Origin: Bidens hawaiensis
Lineage: Eukaryota; Streptophyta; Magnoliopsida; Asterales; Asteraceae
Direction of reading: 5' to 3'
Length of the DNA stretch: 64,000 nt
Assembly: GCA_021521415.1 (NCBI GenBank)
Contig: JAIQDT010000001.1
Location: forward strand, 4,278,001-4,342,000
Under the pieces are notes generated by a model. The model worked only from the letters and a program-made list of their open reading frames with translations. It made no database searches and was not told the origin of the DNA. Positions 55,205 through 64,000 of this stretch are shown piece after piece. Made by a program: the position numbers and the translations under genes. Numbering within the stretch: the stretch's first letter is position 1; each line of letters starts with the position of its first letter.

Positions 55205-57988
55205 ATGGCTGCTGTTGGAGGTGCTGGAGGTGATGATGGTGATGAGCAACGACAATTCTTCCCAGCCCATAACCAATACATCACTTTGGATCCAGACGCA
55301 CGAGGCGTTGAAGACTATAGGGAGATTATCACATTTCTCCAACGATCAAGAGTTTTTCACGCGATCACTAATACACTACCCATATCTCTGCCCAACATTC
55401 AAGATTTCTGGCAGACGGTGTATTATGATTGCAGACCTGAGCCTCCAGTGATGCGAGCAACTGTCAATGGTCAAGACATACAGTTTTCCTCGGAAGACAT
55501 ACGGTTGGCTCTGCAGTTCGGTGATGAAACGAGAGACGACCCAACGGAATTCGTAGCTCCTTTCCGTGACGGAGCTTACTTAAGGATGGGTTATTCGGGT
55601 CCGCTGGGGGACTCGCAGAGGAGGAAAGGCTTTCTGCTGGATCAATGGCGCTTTTTGATGCATGTGTTGATAGTATGCATGTCCGGCAGAAAGGCAGGAA
55701 CAGACGGGATGGGTGCGACGATGCAATCGGCTATGATTGCGCTGACTTACAACCGCAGATATTCTTTTAGTCAGCTAATCTTTTACGAGATTGATCGTCA
55801 GAGACGGGCGACGGCGCGCGAGCGTTTTATTATGTATCCTCGGTTTCTACAAATGATTATTAATCATGTCGCTCCGTCTATACCGCAAAGACGCCCTATC
55901 AGGTACGTTGAGTGCGTAACAAAACGTATCTTTGCTCAGTGCAGAACGTCGAGCACTCGTAGCAACCCTGAGCGGCGTCCCAGGCATACTCCACTTTTCG
56001 GGTATCTCATTAACCCGGAGTATGTTCCTGCAGGAGGGGACGAGTTCAGGGATCCGCAACCACATCAGGCGGCAGCACCTCATGCTGTATCGGCTGCGCC
56101 TGTTGTATCTTCTGCTGCTGTGCCAGCTACTATATCTCAGGCTGTGTCCACTGCTGAAAACGTTGATCTAGATGCTGCTTTTAGTGGACATGGTTTGTTT
56201 GATATGGATGTCTCGGGTCCTCAGTTTATGGATGTTACCAGAGCAGCTACTTCGGTAGCTGACTCTGATCTAGACGAGACGTTTGCTGAGGCAAGAAGAC
56301 TTATGGTGTCTCGTGAACGGACTACGGGAAAGAGGCCGAGAACTGTGGAGGAGTATGAGGATGAAGTGGATGAAGAGGAGGCAGTACAGATTGTGCTAAG
56401 ACGCTCAAGAAGAGAACAGAGAGGGATAGGTTCGGGAGCTGGAGAATCTTCAAGACTAGTACGTTTTGCTCCACCTGCCTTATCTGGTATGTCTCTTATT
56501 CCTACTACTGCACAGGTTACGGCGATCGAGACGTCGGCACCAACAATTGTGTCCCTACCACCTCAACCGCTTAATCCACCGGTGGTAGTTGCACGGTTTG
56601 TGGAGTCGACAATCACTTCTACTGCAGGGTTACCAAGTGTACCACCTGCGGTCACTTCTGCTGATGTTCCACCAACTCCATTGCCTACTTCAGATACCGA
56701 GAGGATTCTTTCGCTAGAGCGGATTGTTGCTGAACAGTCAAAGACTATTGACCGCCTAGTGGAATCCAATCGACTACAAGCTGCCCTCCTGGTTGAACAT
56801 GGACGAATAATAGATGCCTTCAAGGATTACTTGGCATCTCAGGGGGAGAAGACGTGTAGGGGCGATGAGTTGAGAACGAAAAGACGAGAAGATCATGACG
56901 ATGATCCCAATGCACCTTCAGGTGCAGGTGATGAGCTGCCAAGAACCTCTCAGGCTCTTGGAGCCTCCACAACTGAGGGGGAGTCTACAAATGCAGCTGG
57001 TGATGATGTTGTAGTTGTGGATGACGACGCTGATGTTGAAGACGTTATTGATGCGTTGAAGGAGTTGGATGAGGAGGAGGACGATGAGTTGATGGATGAC
57101 GATGACGTGTTGCCTATGGATGAGATTGAGAGGATTGGAGAACAGATTAATGTGGAAGATGTATTAGAAGAAGGTGAGATTGTAGATGATTCAGTGGAAC
57201 ATGAGATTCAAGCTGTTGAGAGATCAGAATTGGGGGATGAGAGCGTGATAGAAGATACAGTATGGGAGGAGCAGCCGAACTGGAAAGAAGGCTGTGCTCA
57301 GTGGTTTGTTAAAACCAAGAAGCCTGCAGTGCCAACGATGTTCAGAAAGACTTATAATATAAAGGGCTATGCAGAGTCAAAGAAAGGAATCATATGCTGG
57401 TTGTACGACAAAGAGCTGAAACTATTTGTGATCAAACGGTACGACGGCATTCAGTACTTTAAGAGATTGTTGAGATCTCTGAATTCCTTACCAGAATGTG
57501 AGGTGAGAGATTTAGCGAGATTGGGGCTGATCAATAGAAGTAATGATGATATGGCAAGAATCATTGGGAAGATCGTCTGGAAAGAAGCCATTAAAGACAA
57601 AAAGTTTGAACTGCTAAAGCCTCAAAAAGGAAAGTTGATAGAAGACAAAGATCGTGGAATGAGGGCTGACGGCAAACCTTGGATGGTAATGAAGTATAAA
57701 CCAGTCCGTCATTTGAAAGAAGTACCGATGAAAGTTATGCCCAAGAACGTCCTAAAAGATTTAAAATGGTGGTACGTGGATTGTGAGACAGCTGAGGCGG
57801 TAATGGAAGATGAGGATGAACAAGAAGTACTTTGGGTGTACGACCCGATGCATCTTGTTAATCTATCGAAGGCTGATTTGAAAGTGCTCAACGAGAAGAA
57901 GATCTTCTACATTCCTGCTTGGAAGGATCAAGCTAGGAAATATCAAAGGGTAGTGTCGGTATGTGTGAGAGAAGGGGCGCACGCGTAG
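55205..57988 (+). CDS. Element E third ORF: large protein with transposon-protein-like N terminus and conserved C-terminal domain
   Basis: 927 residues, intact. The ATG at 55205 (MAAVGGAGG) lies 2 nt after a 3' splice-site-like TTTTGTGCAG. Residues about 30-230 (DYREIITFLQRSRVFHAITN and onward, with DIQFSSEDIRLALQFGD) resemble the plant putative transposon protein domain often found in retroelement-derived ORFs. That recognition is from memory and tentative. Then come Ala/Pro/Ser-rich sequence, a short coiled coil (about 495-550), a very acidic stretch (about 590-680) and a C-terminal domain of about 260 residues (WEEQPNWKEGCAQWF to EGAHA) shared with E'. It sits in the env-like position of Sireviruses, but I see no signal peptide or membrane helix, so I do not call it Env. 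Confidence 0.8.
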   Translation: MAAVGGAGGDDGDEQRQFFPAHNQYITLDPDARGVEDYREIITFLQRSRVFHAITNTLPISLPNIQDFWQTVYYDCRPEPPVMRATVNGQDIQFSSEDIRLALQFGDETRDDPTEFVAPFRDGAYLRMGYSGPLGDSQRRKGFLLDQWRFLMHVLIVCMSGRKAGTDGMGATMQSAMIALTYNRRYSFSQLIFYEIDRQRRATARERFIMYPRFLQMIINHVAPSIPQRRPIRYVECVTKRIFAQCRTSSTRSNPERRPRHTPLFGYLINPEYVPAGGDEFRDPQPHQAAAPHAVSAAPVVSSAAVPATISQAVSTAENVDLDAAFSGHGLFDMDVSGPQFMDVTRAATSVADSDLDETFAEARRLMVSRERTTGKRPRTVEEYEDEVDEEEAVQIVLRRSRREQRGIGSGAGESSRLVRFAPPALSGMSLIPTTAQVTAIETSAPTIVSLPPQPLNPPVVVARFVESTITSTAGLPSVPPAVTSADVPPTPLPTSDTERILSLERIVAEQSKTIDRLVESNRLQAALLVEHGRIIDAFKDYLASQGEKTCRGDELRTKRREDHDDDPNAPSGAGDELPRTSQALGASTTEGESTNAAGDDVVVVDDDADVEDVIDALKELDEEEDDELMDDDDVLPMDEIERIGEQINVEDVLEEGEIVDDSVEHEIQAVERSELGDESVIEDTVWEEQPNWKEGCAQWFVKTKKPAVPTMFRKTYNIKGYAESKKGIICWLYDKELKLFVIKRYDGIQYFKRLLRSLNSLPECEVRDLARLGLINRSNDDMARIIGKIVWKEAIKDKKFELLKPQKGKLIEDKDRGMRADGKPWMVMKYKPVRHLKEVPMKVMPKNVLKDLKWWYVDCETAEAVMEDEDEQEVLWVYDPMHLVNLSKADLKVLNEKKIFYIPAWKDQARKYQRVVSVCVREGAHA

Positions 57989-58040
57989 AGGTGAAGATTA
58001 CAAGACTCAAGATTTAAAGATCAAGATATGAAGCTACTGC

Positions 58041-58052
58041 CAAGGGGGAGTC
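58041..58052 (+). other. Polypurine tract of element E
   Basis: CAAGGGGGAGTC adjoining the 3' LTR. Primes plus-strand DNA synthesis. Confidence 0.88.
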
Positions 58053-58471
58053 TGTTGGTACATGTGTGTCAGTAGTTCATAGTCTAGCATTTGTAATCGA
58101 GTCTGTAATGTAATTATGTTTTGTTTATGTTTGTTTTGTAATGCGCGAAGTTGTCAACAAGTTCGCTATGGCGAACTTGTTGAATCAGCGAAGTTATTGA
58201 CAACTTCGCCTATGGCGAAGTTGTCGTGTATATAAACTGTTTCAGACGAAACAGTTTGTGTTGGTCGTTTTAGGGTTTGTTTCAGTGTGTTTCGTATTGT
58301 TACGTGTCATCTTCTGTAATAGTGACCGTGAGTCACGTGTTCGGTTATTAATATAACGTGTTTGATTTATTGCTCGTGTGATTATATCTCTACACTCGTA
58401 ACTACCTGCGCAGGGATTCCGCACCTGCGTTGTTAGCGATATCCCGTGTACGATCCGTCCAGGAACCTACA
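58053..58471 (+). repeat. Element E 3' LTR
   Basis: 419 bp, identical to 46069-46487 except one visible base. Followed by GTCAC. Confidence 0.96.
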
Positions 58472-58476
58472 GTCAC

Positions 58477-59443
58477 AATCTAAGACTATGGTCATGTTCT
58501 GGACCTAACAGCTATACCCAGATTATCTATACAGCCCGACTTAGCTTGAACACTGTACTAGTATTAACGATACGATACCGTTTATAGGAATCAGGCTATA
58601 AATGAGACATCTGACTATTTGATACGTGATTTCTGTGCGAACTACGATAAGGTGAGTTTCACGACCCCCACTTTCTAAACTGTTTTACGAACTTTTGGGG
58701 TGAAAAGCATGTTTACATAAACTGTTATACTTGAAAACGTGTGATGATGTGGATTATCTAAGTACTAACACTTGACAAGTCCCCACAAACACAAGTGATT
58801 AACTTCGTGCCGGTGACGTGTGGATAGTACTATCGGTTTGACAAACCCAACTGACAGAGCCGGTGGGGTATGCCGGAACCTATGTAAACCCAGTTGCACA
58901 TTGTCATTATATATTTACATACTGCTATGTGGTGTTAGACATAGTGCATACATGGGGCAAAATTGGCTGTTAAATGCCAACAGGAGTGCATGGGCAGGAG
59001 AGGCCATGCAGTATAGCTCGTTTCGGTTTCACTTGTGGCTTAGTATAATGCATCATACACAGACATATATACATACACACTATAAACTTTACAAACTCGT
59101 GTTCTGATTTCATTGAAACTCGTGAAACTTGAAACTCACCAACTAGACGTAGTTGACCCGTTTTAACATGCTTTTCAGGTAAAGCAAAAGTGGAATGATT
59201 TGCTTACATGCTTGGTGTTAGAAAGACAAGTTGAATAGCTGTGAATAGACGCTGATATAATACTGTTTAAGAAGCTCGCAACCGGTTATGTGTTTTTCAC
59301 CTAGTTTGTAAACAGAGTACCTACCCATGTAATATGATGTAAATTAGCTGTTGAATTTTCTTTATAAACAATGTTGTTGATACCAGTGTTATCTGTTACA
59401 TTCCCGTATTACGCTTCCGCAACTACCTAGTCGGGGTGTGACA
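58477..59443 (+). repeat. Element D 5' LTR, second part
   Basis: 967 bp from the E target duplication to GGTGTGACA. The 95-residue ORF inside has no recognisable motif and I do not call it. Confidence 0.85.
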
Positions 59444-59448
59444 GAAGT

Positions 59449-59461
59449 TGGTATCAGAGCC
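59449..59461 (+). other. Primer-binding site of element D
   Basis: TGGTATCAGAGCC, 5 nt after the LTR end. Confidence 0.92.
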
Positions 59462-59824
59462 ATTGGTTATAAAGAATTAGGATGTCCCTTAGGATACCCT
59501 AAGATAACCGTAGGCTCGATTAACTCTGGGAATAAAATAATATTAAATAATATACACGAATGATTCTCGTGATGAACGCGAATGGACAAGTGGGTTATTA
59601 TGGTCCGGAACGTAATAACGGACTTGTTTGTACGAGGAAATTCGAGAAGAAGTCGATAAACAATCGAATAGGTAAAAACAGCAACATATGTGTATAAAAT
59701 ATAATAAATAAATATTTGTGTATATAAACGATTATTTGTGCTTATGTGTATAAATACCTGCACGTATCTTACTATGATTAATATAGAAGGATATTATTCT
59801 TATCACTAACCATTGTGCAGGAAG
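59462..59824 (+). other. Element D leader ending in a 3' splice-site-like sequence
   Basis: Noncoding. It ends CCATTGTGCAG (AG at 59819-59820) four bases before the upstream-ORF ATG. Confidence 0.5.
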
Positions 59825-60543
59825 ATGTCAAGATCTACTGATCGTGTACCTAATGCCCTACCAGCAAGGCCTGAGGAGGAGGAGGAGGATCCGGAAGAAG
59901 AAACTGAGGAGGAACCAGAGGAGATAGAAGAAGGTGCAAACGCGGTAATTCCTCGCGAGGTACCCCCAGACCAACCAGAGGAGACACCTACCCTCCTAGG
60001 GAATCCCCTAGGAATGTTGCAGAACAGGGAGCTACTAGTGCTTATCGTTCACCTGTTAGAGCACCCAGATCCCCTACTCCACCTGTACAGCATGCACCAG
60101 TACCCCCACCCACTATTAGAAACCGTCAGACCACTCGTATTTCAGTGCGTCCACCTGAGCACACTTCTTTCCCACCTCGATCTACGTACCATAGGGGAGA
60201 AACATCGCGTGTCCGGGTAACAGAGATACCTATTCCTACTTGGGGTTTACCCGCCCCGGTACCCGAGCCACCTCGTTATTCTGATTCAGCATGGTTTGGT
60301 TTAGCAACTGATCAGCTCTTAGAACACTCACATACGATAAATAGCCTAAACCAGCATAGACATGATATGTATGATCACATGAGGTATATGCAGCAGGAAA
60401 TCAGAATTGTACAAAGATCCAGTGCTGACAACCACGGGCGTCAGGATCGAGCGATGATACTACTGGGGGCGTGTTTAGCGGTTAATGCGGCCCTAGTGGC
60501 TGCTGTTGTCTGTTTGTGGTTCCATGTTGCAAAGAATGGATAG
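59825..60543 (+). pseudogene. Element D extra ORF upstream of gag: acidic N terminus, WGLP motif, C-terminal membrane helix, frameshifted
   Basis: ATG 59825 (MSRSTDRVPNALPARP) leads into an acidic run (EEEEEDPEEETEEEPEEIEE). Homology with the B ORF then moves to another frame at about 59985-60010, next to a small direct repeat of CCTAGGAAT/CCTAGGGAAT. That frame continues with Pro-rich sequence, PTWGLPAP (about 60240), a helical stretch, and a terminal hydrophobic helix (MILLGACLAVNAALVAAVVC) before the stop at 60543. Without the frameshift it would be about 240 residues with the same layout as the 199-residue B protein. The break could be mutation or sequencing error. Confidence 0.65.
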
Positions 60544-60900
60544 GACATCGTAGTCTGGTCTTATGTATATAGTCTTTTGATATCCCAAGCAGCATTTTGT
60601 TACAGCGTGTTGGGCTGGCTTGGGAGTTGTTTGTAGTTTTGTACTATCTCAAGCACTGGCCCTTATCGGGTTAAGTCTACATGTCACTTGGTGACAAATT
60701 TTGATACGCATATACAAGCGCTGGCCTATACCAGGTTAAGCCTATGCGCTAATTTTGGATGCATATGTACAGTAATGATTATAATTAATACAAACGTGTT
60801 TTCTTTGGCATAATTATGTGTTGTGAAAGTGTAATATTGTAAAGTTGTGCTGATTATAGTGAATCGATATTGATTATTATACAATTGATTATTTTATAGA
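60544..60900 (+). other. Element D spacer between upstream ORF and gag
   Basis: Noncoding, with a short imperfect repeat (CAAGC.CTGGCC near 60650 and 60718). It ends ATTTTATAG|A immediately before the gag ATG, again a 3' splice-site-like signal. Confidence 0.5.
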
Positions 60901-63900
60901 ATGGCCCCGAAGAAAGCAAACCCTTTGTCTGAGGCGGAAGTGGCCGCAATGATTGCTCGTCAACTACAAGCAGTGATACCAACAATTGTAGCCCAAGTCA
61001 CTGCAGGCATACGTGCTAACAATACTGTTAATCAACCTACGAGCACCACCACGGCCACTGTTAATACACCTCCGCCAGACACTAATGTAGCCCCGGGTGT
61101 TACTACCCCGGTGAATACTGATAACGTCATAAATAATAATAACACTCTCCCAACTATGAATGTCACTGGGAACCCAGAACCTGTTATGCACCCTGATAAT
61201 ATCCCGAACCCTGTACCGGTTGTTAACACAACTAATAATAATAATAATAATAACCGAGAACCCCCGCGTCAGGAATACTCATACAAACAATTTACATCAT
61301 GTAAACCGATTGAGTTTAAGGGCATTGAAGGACCTAGCGGGCTGGTCAAATGGATAGAAAAGACCGAGTCAGTAATTAATATCAGTGAGTGTCCACCGAA
61401 TCGCGTGGTCAAATTTGCTACCAGTATGTTTCTAGACCAAGCGCTGATGTGGTGGAACACAGTAGTCCAAATAAGGGGACAAGATGCTATTAATCGTATG
61501 TCATGGACTGAATTAAAAACCCTCATGTTAGAGCATTTTTGTCCTAAAAGTGAGATTCAGAGGTTGGAACACGAGTTATGGAATTTGGAAATGAAAGGAG
61601 CGGATCATGTGGGATACACGAATCATTTTAACGAACTGTCCCGCTTAGTCCCATGGTTAGTTACACCGGAAGCAAAGCGAATTGAACGTTATATCTGGGG
61701 ACTGACCCCTGCTGTGAGAAGTATAGTAAATTCAGTTGCCCACCCGACATTAGAAAGTGCTGTATCTCAAACGGGTGTCGTTACTTTTGATCTGATGAGA
61801 AGTGGAGTGATAAGAATGCCAGGGGAAACAACAAGTTTAAAACGAACTGATTACGGGACAAAAATGCAAGGAAACCTTCAAAACAAGCGGGCTCGTCCGA
61901 ATACCCGAAGTTATGCCATGACCAATTCTAATGTAAAACAAGAGGCCTATAAAGGGACATTACCGAAATGCAGAAGATGTAACTTTCATCATGTGGGTGA
62001 TTGCAAACCGATAATTTGTCAAAAGTGTGGAAGAACGGGACACTATGCCCCCAACTGTAGAACCCCTACCAACACTGTTAATCGTCCACCACAATCAACT
62101 CAACTCCCTCGACCTCAATCAAACCGCCCACAACTCAACCAACAAATCCCACCTACCACGAACCTCCGTGCATGCTATGAATGTGGCAGTACGGAACACT
62201 TTCGGAGATACTGCCCCAATTTGAACTCGGGTGCAGTGAGAAGGCAGAACCAAGCACAAGCATCAACCTCCAACACAGCTAAGGGACACGCGTTTGTATT
62301 AGGACCGGGTGAAGCGCGTCAAGATCCGAATGTGGTGACAGGTACATTCTTAGTTTCGGGTCAGTATGCTTCAGTTTTGTTTGATACGGGTGCCGATAGA
62401 AGTTTCATATCTGTTAACTTCTTACCTTTAGAAAATATGCCGGTTAGTGAACTAACAAAACCATATACTATAGAACTCGCTAACGGTAAGTCTATACTTG
62501 TTAACCGAATAGTCCGAGACTGTTCCCTTATCCTAAACGACCACCCATTCCTTATTGATTTACTTCCAGTAGAATTGGGAAGTTTCGATGTTATAGTCGG
62601 TATGGACTGGCTATCTAAGTATAAAGCTGAAATTGTCTGTAAGGATAAGACCGTTAGAATACCTCTTTCGAGTAATGAAGCTATAATTGTTCAAGGTGAG
62701 AAATCTGGAACGGTACTGCCTCTTATATCTCAACTTAAGGCATTGAGATATTTACGCCAAGGTTGTACATTATACTTGGCGAGTGTAACAGTTAAGGAAC
62801 CTGAGGAAAAACGATTAGAAGACATCCCAGTGGTACACGAGTATTCAGATGTATTCCCCGATGAGTTGCCTGGTTTACCACCGACCCGACAAGTAGAATT
62901 CCGTATTGACTTGATACGAGGAGCAGCACCCATTGCTAAGGCACCTTATAGACTTGCGCCTTCTGAAATGCAAGAACTGTCCAGCCAGTTACAAGAATTA
63001 CTGGACAGGGGTTTTATTCGCCCTAGTTACTCACCGTGGGGAGCACCAGTGTTGTTTGTAAAGAAGAAGGATGGGAGTTTTAGAATGTGTATTGATTACC
63101 GGGAATTGAATAAAGTGACTGTAAAAAATAGATACCCCTTACCTCGAATTGATGACTTGTTTGATCAGCTCCAAGGTGCGAAGTATTTTTCAAAAATTGA
63201 TCTTAGATCTGGTTATCATCAAGTGAGAATTCAGGAAGAAGACGTACCAAAAACAGCCTTCCGAACTCGGTATGGTCACTATGAATTTTTGGTTATGCCG
63301 TTTGGGTTGACAAATGCACCTGCAGTGTTTATGGACCTTATGAACCGGGTTTGCAAACCTTACCTTGACAAGTTTGTTATAGTGTTTATCGATGACATTT
63401 TGATATATTCGAGAAGTAAGGAGGAACACGAACAACATTTGAGGGAAATTTTAAAATTATTGAAGCAAGAGAAGTTATACGCAAAGTTGTCCAAATGTGA
63501 GTTTTGGCTACAAGAAGTACAGTTTTTGGGACACATTGTGAACCATCAAGGGATCCAAGTAGACCCAAGTAAAATTGAGGCCATTAAGAATTGGCAAGTG
63601 CCTAAGTCACCAAGAGAAATTCGTCAATTCTTAGGACTAGCCGGGTATTATAGAAGATTCATTGAAAACTATTCAAGTATTGCACAACCTCTAACCCTCC
63701 TAACTCAAAAAGATCGAGCATATGAATGGGGAGAAGAACAAGAAATGGCCTTCCAAATGTTAAAACAGAAGTTATGTGAGGCTCCAATATTAAGCCTTCC
63801 AGATGGAACTGATGAATTGGTGGTATATTGTGACGCATCTCGTAAAGGTTTAGGATGCGTACTGATGCAAAGAAAGAAAGTAATAGCATATGCTTCCCGA

Positions 63901-64000
63901 CAATTAAAAGTGCATGAAAAGAATTATACGACCCATGATTTGGAATTAGGAGCAGTTATCTTTGCATTGAAGATTTGGAGACATTACTTGTATGGCACTA
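60901..64000 (+). CDS. gag-pol: Element D gag-pol polyprotein, open to the window edge (partial)
   Basis: I translated the frame from ATG 60901 ([14 protein letters not shown]) and found no stop through 64000, about 1033 codons. Order: variable Asn/Thr-rich N terminus; gag with LMWWN; zinc knuckles [14 protein letters not shown] and [14 protein letters not shown]; protease [10 protein letters not shown] (about 62380); RT with CIDYRELN and FIDDILIYS (about 63390); and the start of RNase H with [13 protein letters not shown] (about 63830). Integrase and chromodomain are expected beyond the edge. It is closest to B, with the same start, knuckle spacing and RT. It is the undamaged version of the regions where B has its stop and frameshift. 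Confidence 0.92.
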   Translation, partial: MAPKKANPLSEAEVAAMIARQLQAVIPTIVAQVTAGIRANNTVNQPTSTTTATVNTPPPDTNVAPGVTTPVNTDNVINNNNTLPTMNVTGNPEPVMHPDNIPNPVPVVNTTNNNNNNNREPPRQEYSYKQFTSCKPIEFKGIEGPSGLVKWIEKTESVINISECPPNRVVKFATSMFLDQALMWWNTVVQIRGQDAINRMSWTELKTLMLEHFCPKSEIQRLEHELWNLEMKGADHVGYTNHFNELSRLVPWLVTPEAKRIERYIWGLTPAVRSIVNSVAHPTLESAVSQTGVVTFDLMRSGVIRMPGETTSLKRTDYGTKMQGNLQNKRARPNTRSYAMTNSNVKQEAYKGTLPKCRRCNFHHVGDCKPIICQKCGRTGHYAPNCRTPTNTVNRPPQSTQLPRPQSNRPQLNQQIPPTTNLRACYECGSTEHFRRYCPNLNSGAVRRQNQAQASTSNTAKGHAFVLGPGEARQDPNVVTGTFLVSGQYASVLFDTGADRSFISVNFLPLENMPVSELTKPYTIELANGKSILVNRIVRDCSLILNDHPFLIDLLPVELGSFDVIVGMDWLSKYKAEIVCKDKTVRIPLSSNEAIIVQGEKSGTVLPLISQLKALRYLRQGCTLYLASVTVKEPEEKRLEDIPVVHEYSDVFPDELPGLPPTRQVEFRIDLIRGAAPIAKAPYRLAPSEMQELSSQLQELLDRGFIRPSYSPWGAPVLFVKKKDGSFRMCIDYRELNKVTVKNRYPLPRIDDLFDQLQGAKYFSKIDLRSGYHQVRIQEEDVPKTAFRTRYGHYEFLVMPFGLTNAPAVFMDLMNRVCKPYLDKFVIVFIDDILIYSRSKEEHEQHLREILKLLKQEKLYAKLSKCEFWLQEVQFLGHIVNHQGIQVDPSKIEAIKNWQVPKSPREIRQFLGLAGYYRRFIENYSSIAQPLTLLTQKDRAYEWGEEQEMAFQMLKQKLCEAPILSLPDGTDELVVYCDASRKGLGCVLMQRKKVIAYASRQLKVHEKNYTTHDLELGAVIFALKIWRHYLYGT

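Larger units (their letters stand above)
46069..58471 (+). mobile_element. Element E: complete, apparently intact Sirevirus-type Copia with a third ORF
   Basis: 12.4 kb, flanked by GTCAC (46064-46068 and 58472-58476). The 419-bp LTRs show one visible difference (C at about 46399, A at about 58383). Layout: LTR, PBS, motif-rich leader, gag 47053-49695, pol 49671-53018, 2.2 kb spacer, ORF3 55205-57988, polypurine tract 58041-58052, LTR. All three reading frames are open. gag and pol are in different frames (pol is -1 relative to gag), with splice-like signals at the junction. It sits in the 5' LTR of D and is the youngest event on the right side. Confidence 0.96.
43981..64000 (+). mobile_element. 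Element D: Tekay-like Gypsy chromovirus, right end outside window
   Basis: 5' LTR 43981-46068 plus 58477-59443 (split by E), PBS 59449-59461, extra ORF 59825-60543, and gag-pol from 60901 to the window edge. The LTR begins TGTGACATTC, where E' coding sequence stops, and ends GGTGTGACA. Its reconstructed LTR length is about 3.05 kb, similar to B. The target duplication cannot be checked because the far end is missing. Confidence 0.9.

Noticed and set aside
55205..57988. Calling E ORF3 an envelope gene
   Set aside because: No signal peptide, cleavage site or membrane helix can be seen. Position alone is not enough.
58820..59107. 95-residue ORF in the D LTR
   Set aside because: Lies entirely in LTR noncoding sequence, with no motif and no relation to the D coding frames.
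59449..59461. tRNA gene fragment
   Set aside because: The match to the tRNA-Met 3' end is the primer-binding site. No cloverleaf surrounds this or any other PBS in the window.

Overview
This is a gene-poor, heterochromatin-like stretch of a flowering-plant nuclear genome, probably a eudicot. The styles of the elements resemble Asteraceae, but I cannot prove the family from sequence. Almost all of the window is LTR retrotransposon. I find no rRNA, tRNA, CRISPR array or confident host gene. Two lineages account for it. One is Ty1/Copia of the Sirevirus (SIRE/Maximus) type: elements A, E, E', F and G. The other is Ty3/Gypsy chromovirus of the Tekay/Del type: B, C and D. All have a primer-binding site complementary to initiator tRNA-Met, TGGTATCAGAGC or a one-base variant.

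Left half, all minus strand, a four-level nest. F (35130-40262) is an old Copia. A (1-5714 and 29532-35129) inserted into its pol. B (5715-29531, duplication CTTAA) inserted into the pol of A. C (6961-18361, duplication AGTCA) inserted into the 3' LTR of B. By eye the LTR pair of C differs by one substitution and two indels, while the LTRs of B differ by roughly 1 percent, which agrees with the nesting order.

Centre: 40263-41154 is the only stretch not assigned to an LTR element. It lies between the 5' LTRs of F (minus) and its relative G (plus), which point away from each other.

Right half, a second four-level nest. G (41155-42650) is cut by E' (minus, 42651-43980), which is cut by D (plus, 43981 to beyond the window), whose 5' LTR is cut by E (46069-58471, duplication GTCAC). 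E is complete: LTRs with one visible difference, intact gag and pol, and a large third ORF. D has an apparently open gag-pol that runs off the right edge.

The most interesting signals are regulatory. (1) In E, a splice donor inside gag and an acceptor at the start of pol would, if used, fuse Gag to Pol in frame. A has both sites at the same place in the same phase, and F has the donor. (2) B, C and D each have a donor just downstream of the probable LTR promoter and 3' splice-site-like sequences 1-5 nt before the ATG of both gag and an extra ORF upstream of gag. (3) The roughly 0.9 kb spacer downstream of pol is conserved between the diverged elements A and E and includes a duplicated hairpin with compensatory changes. 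(4) Each Sirevirus family carries its own short palindromic motif, repeated in LTR, leader and/or the region before ORF3.
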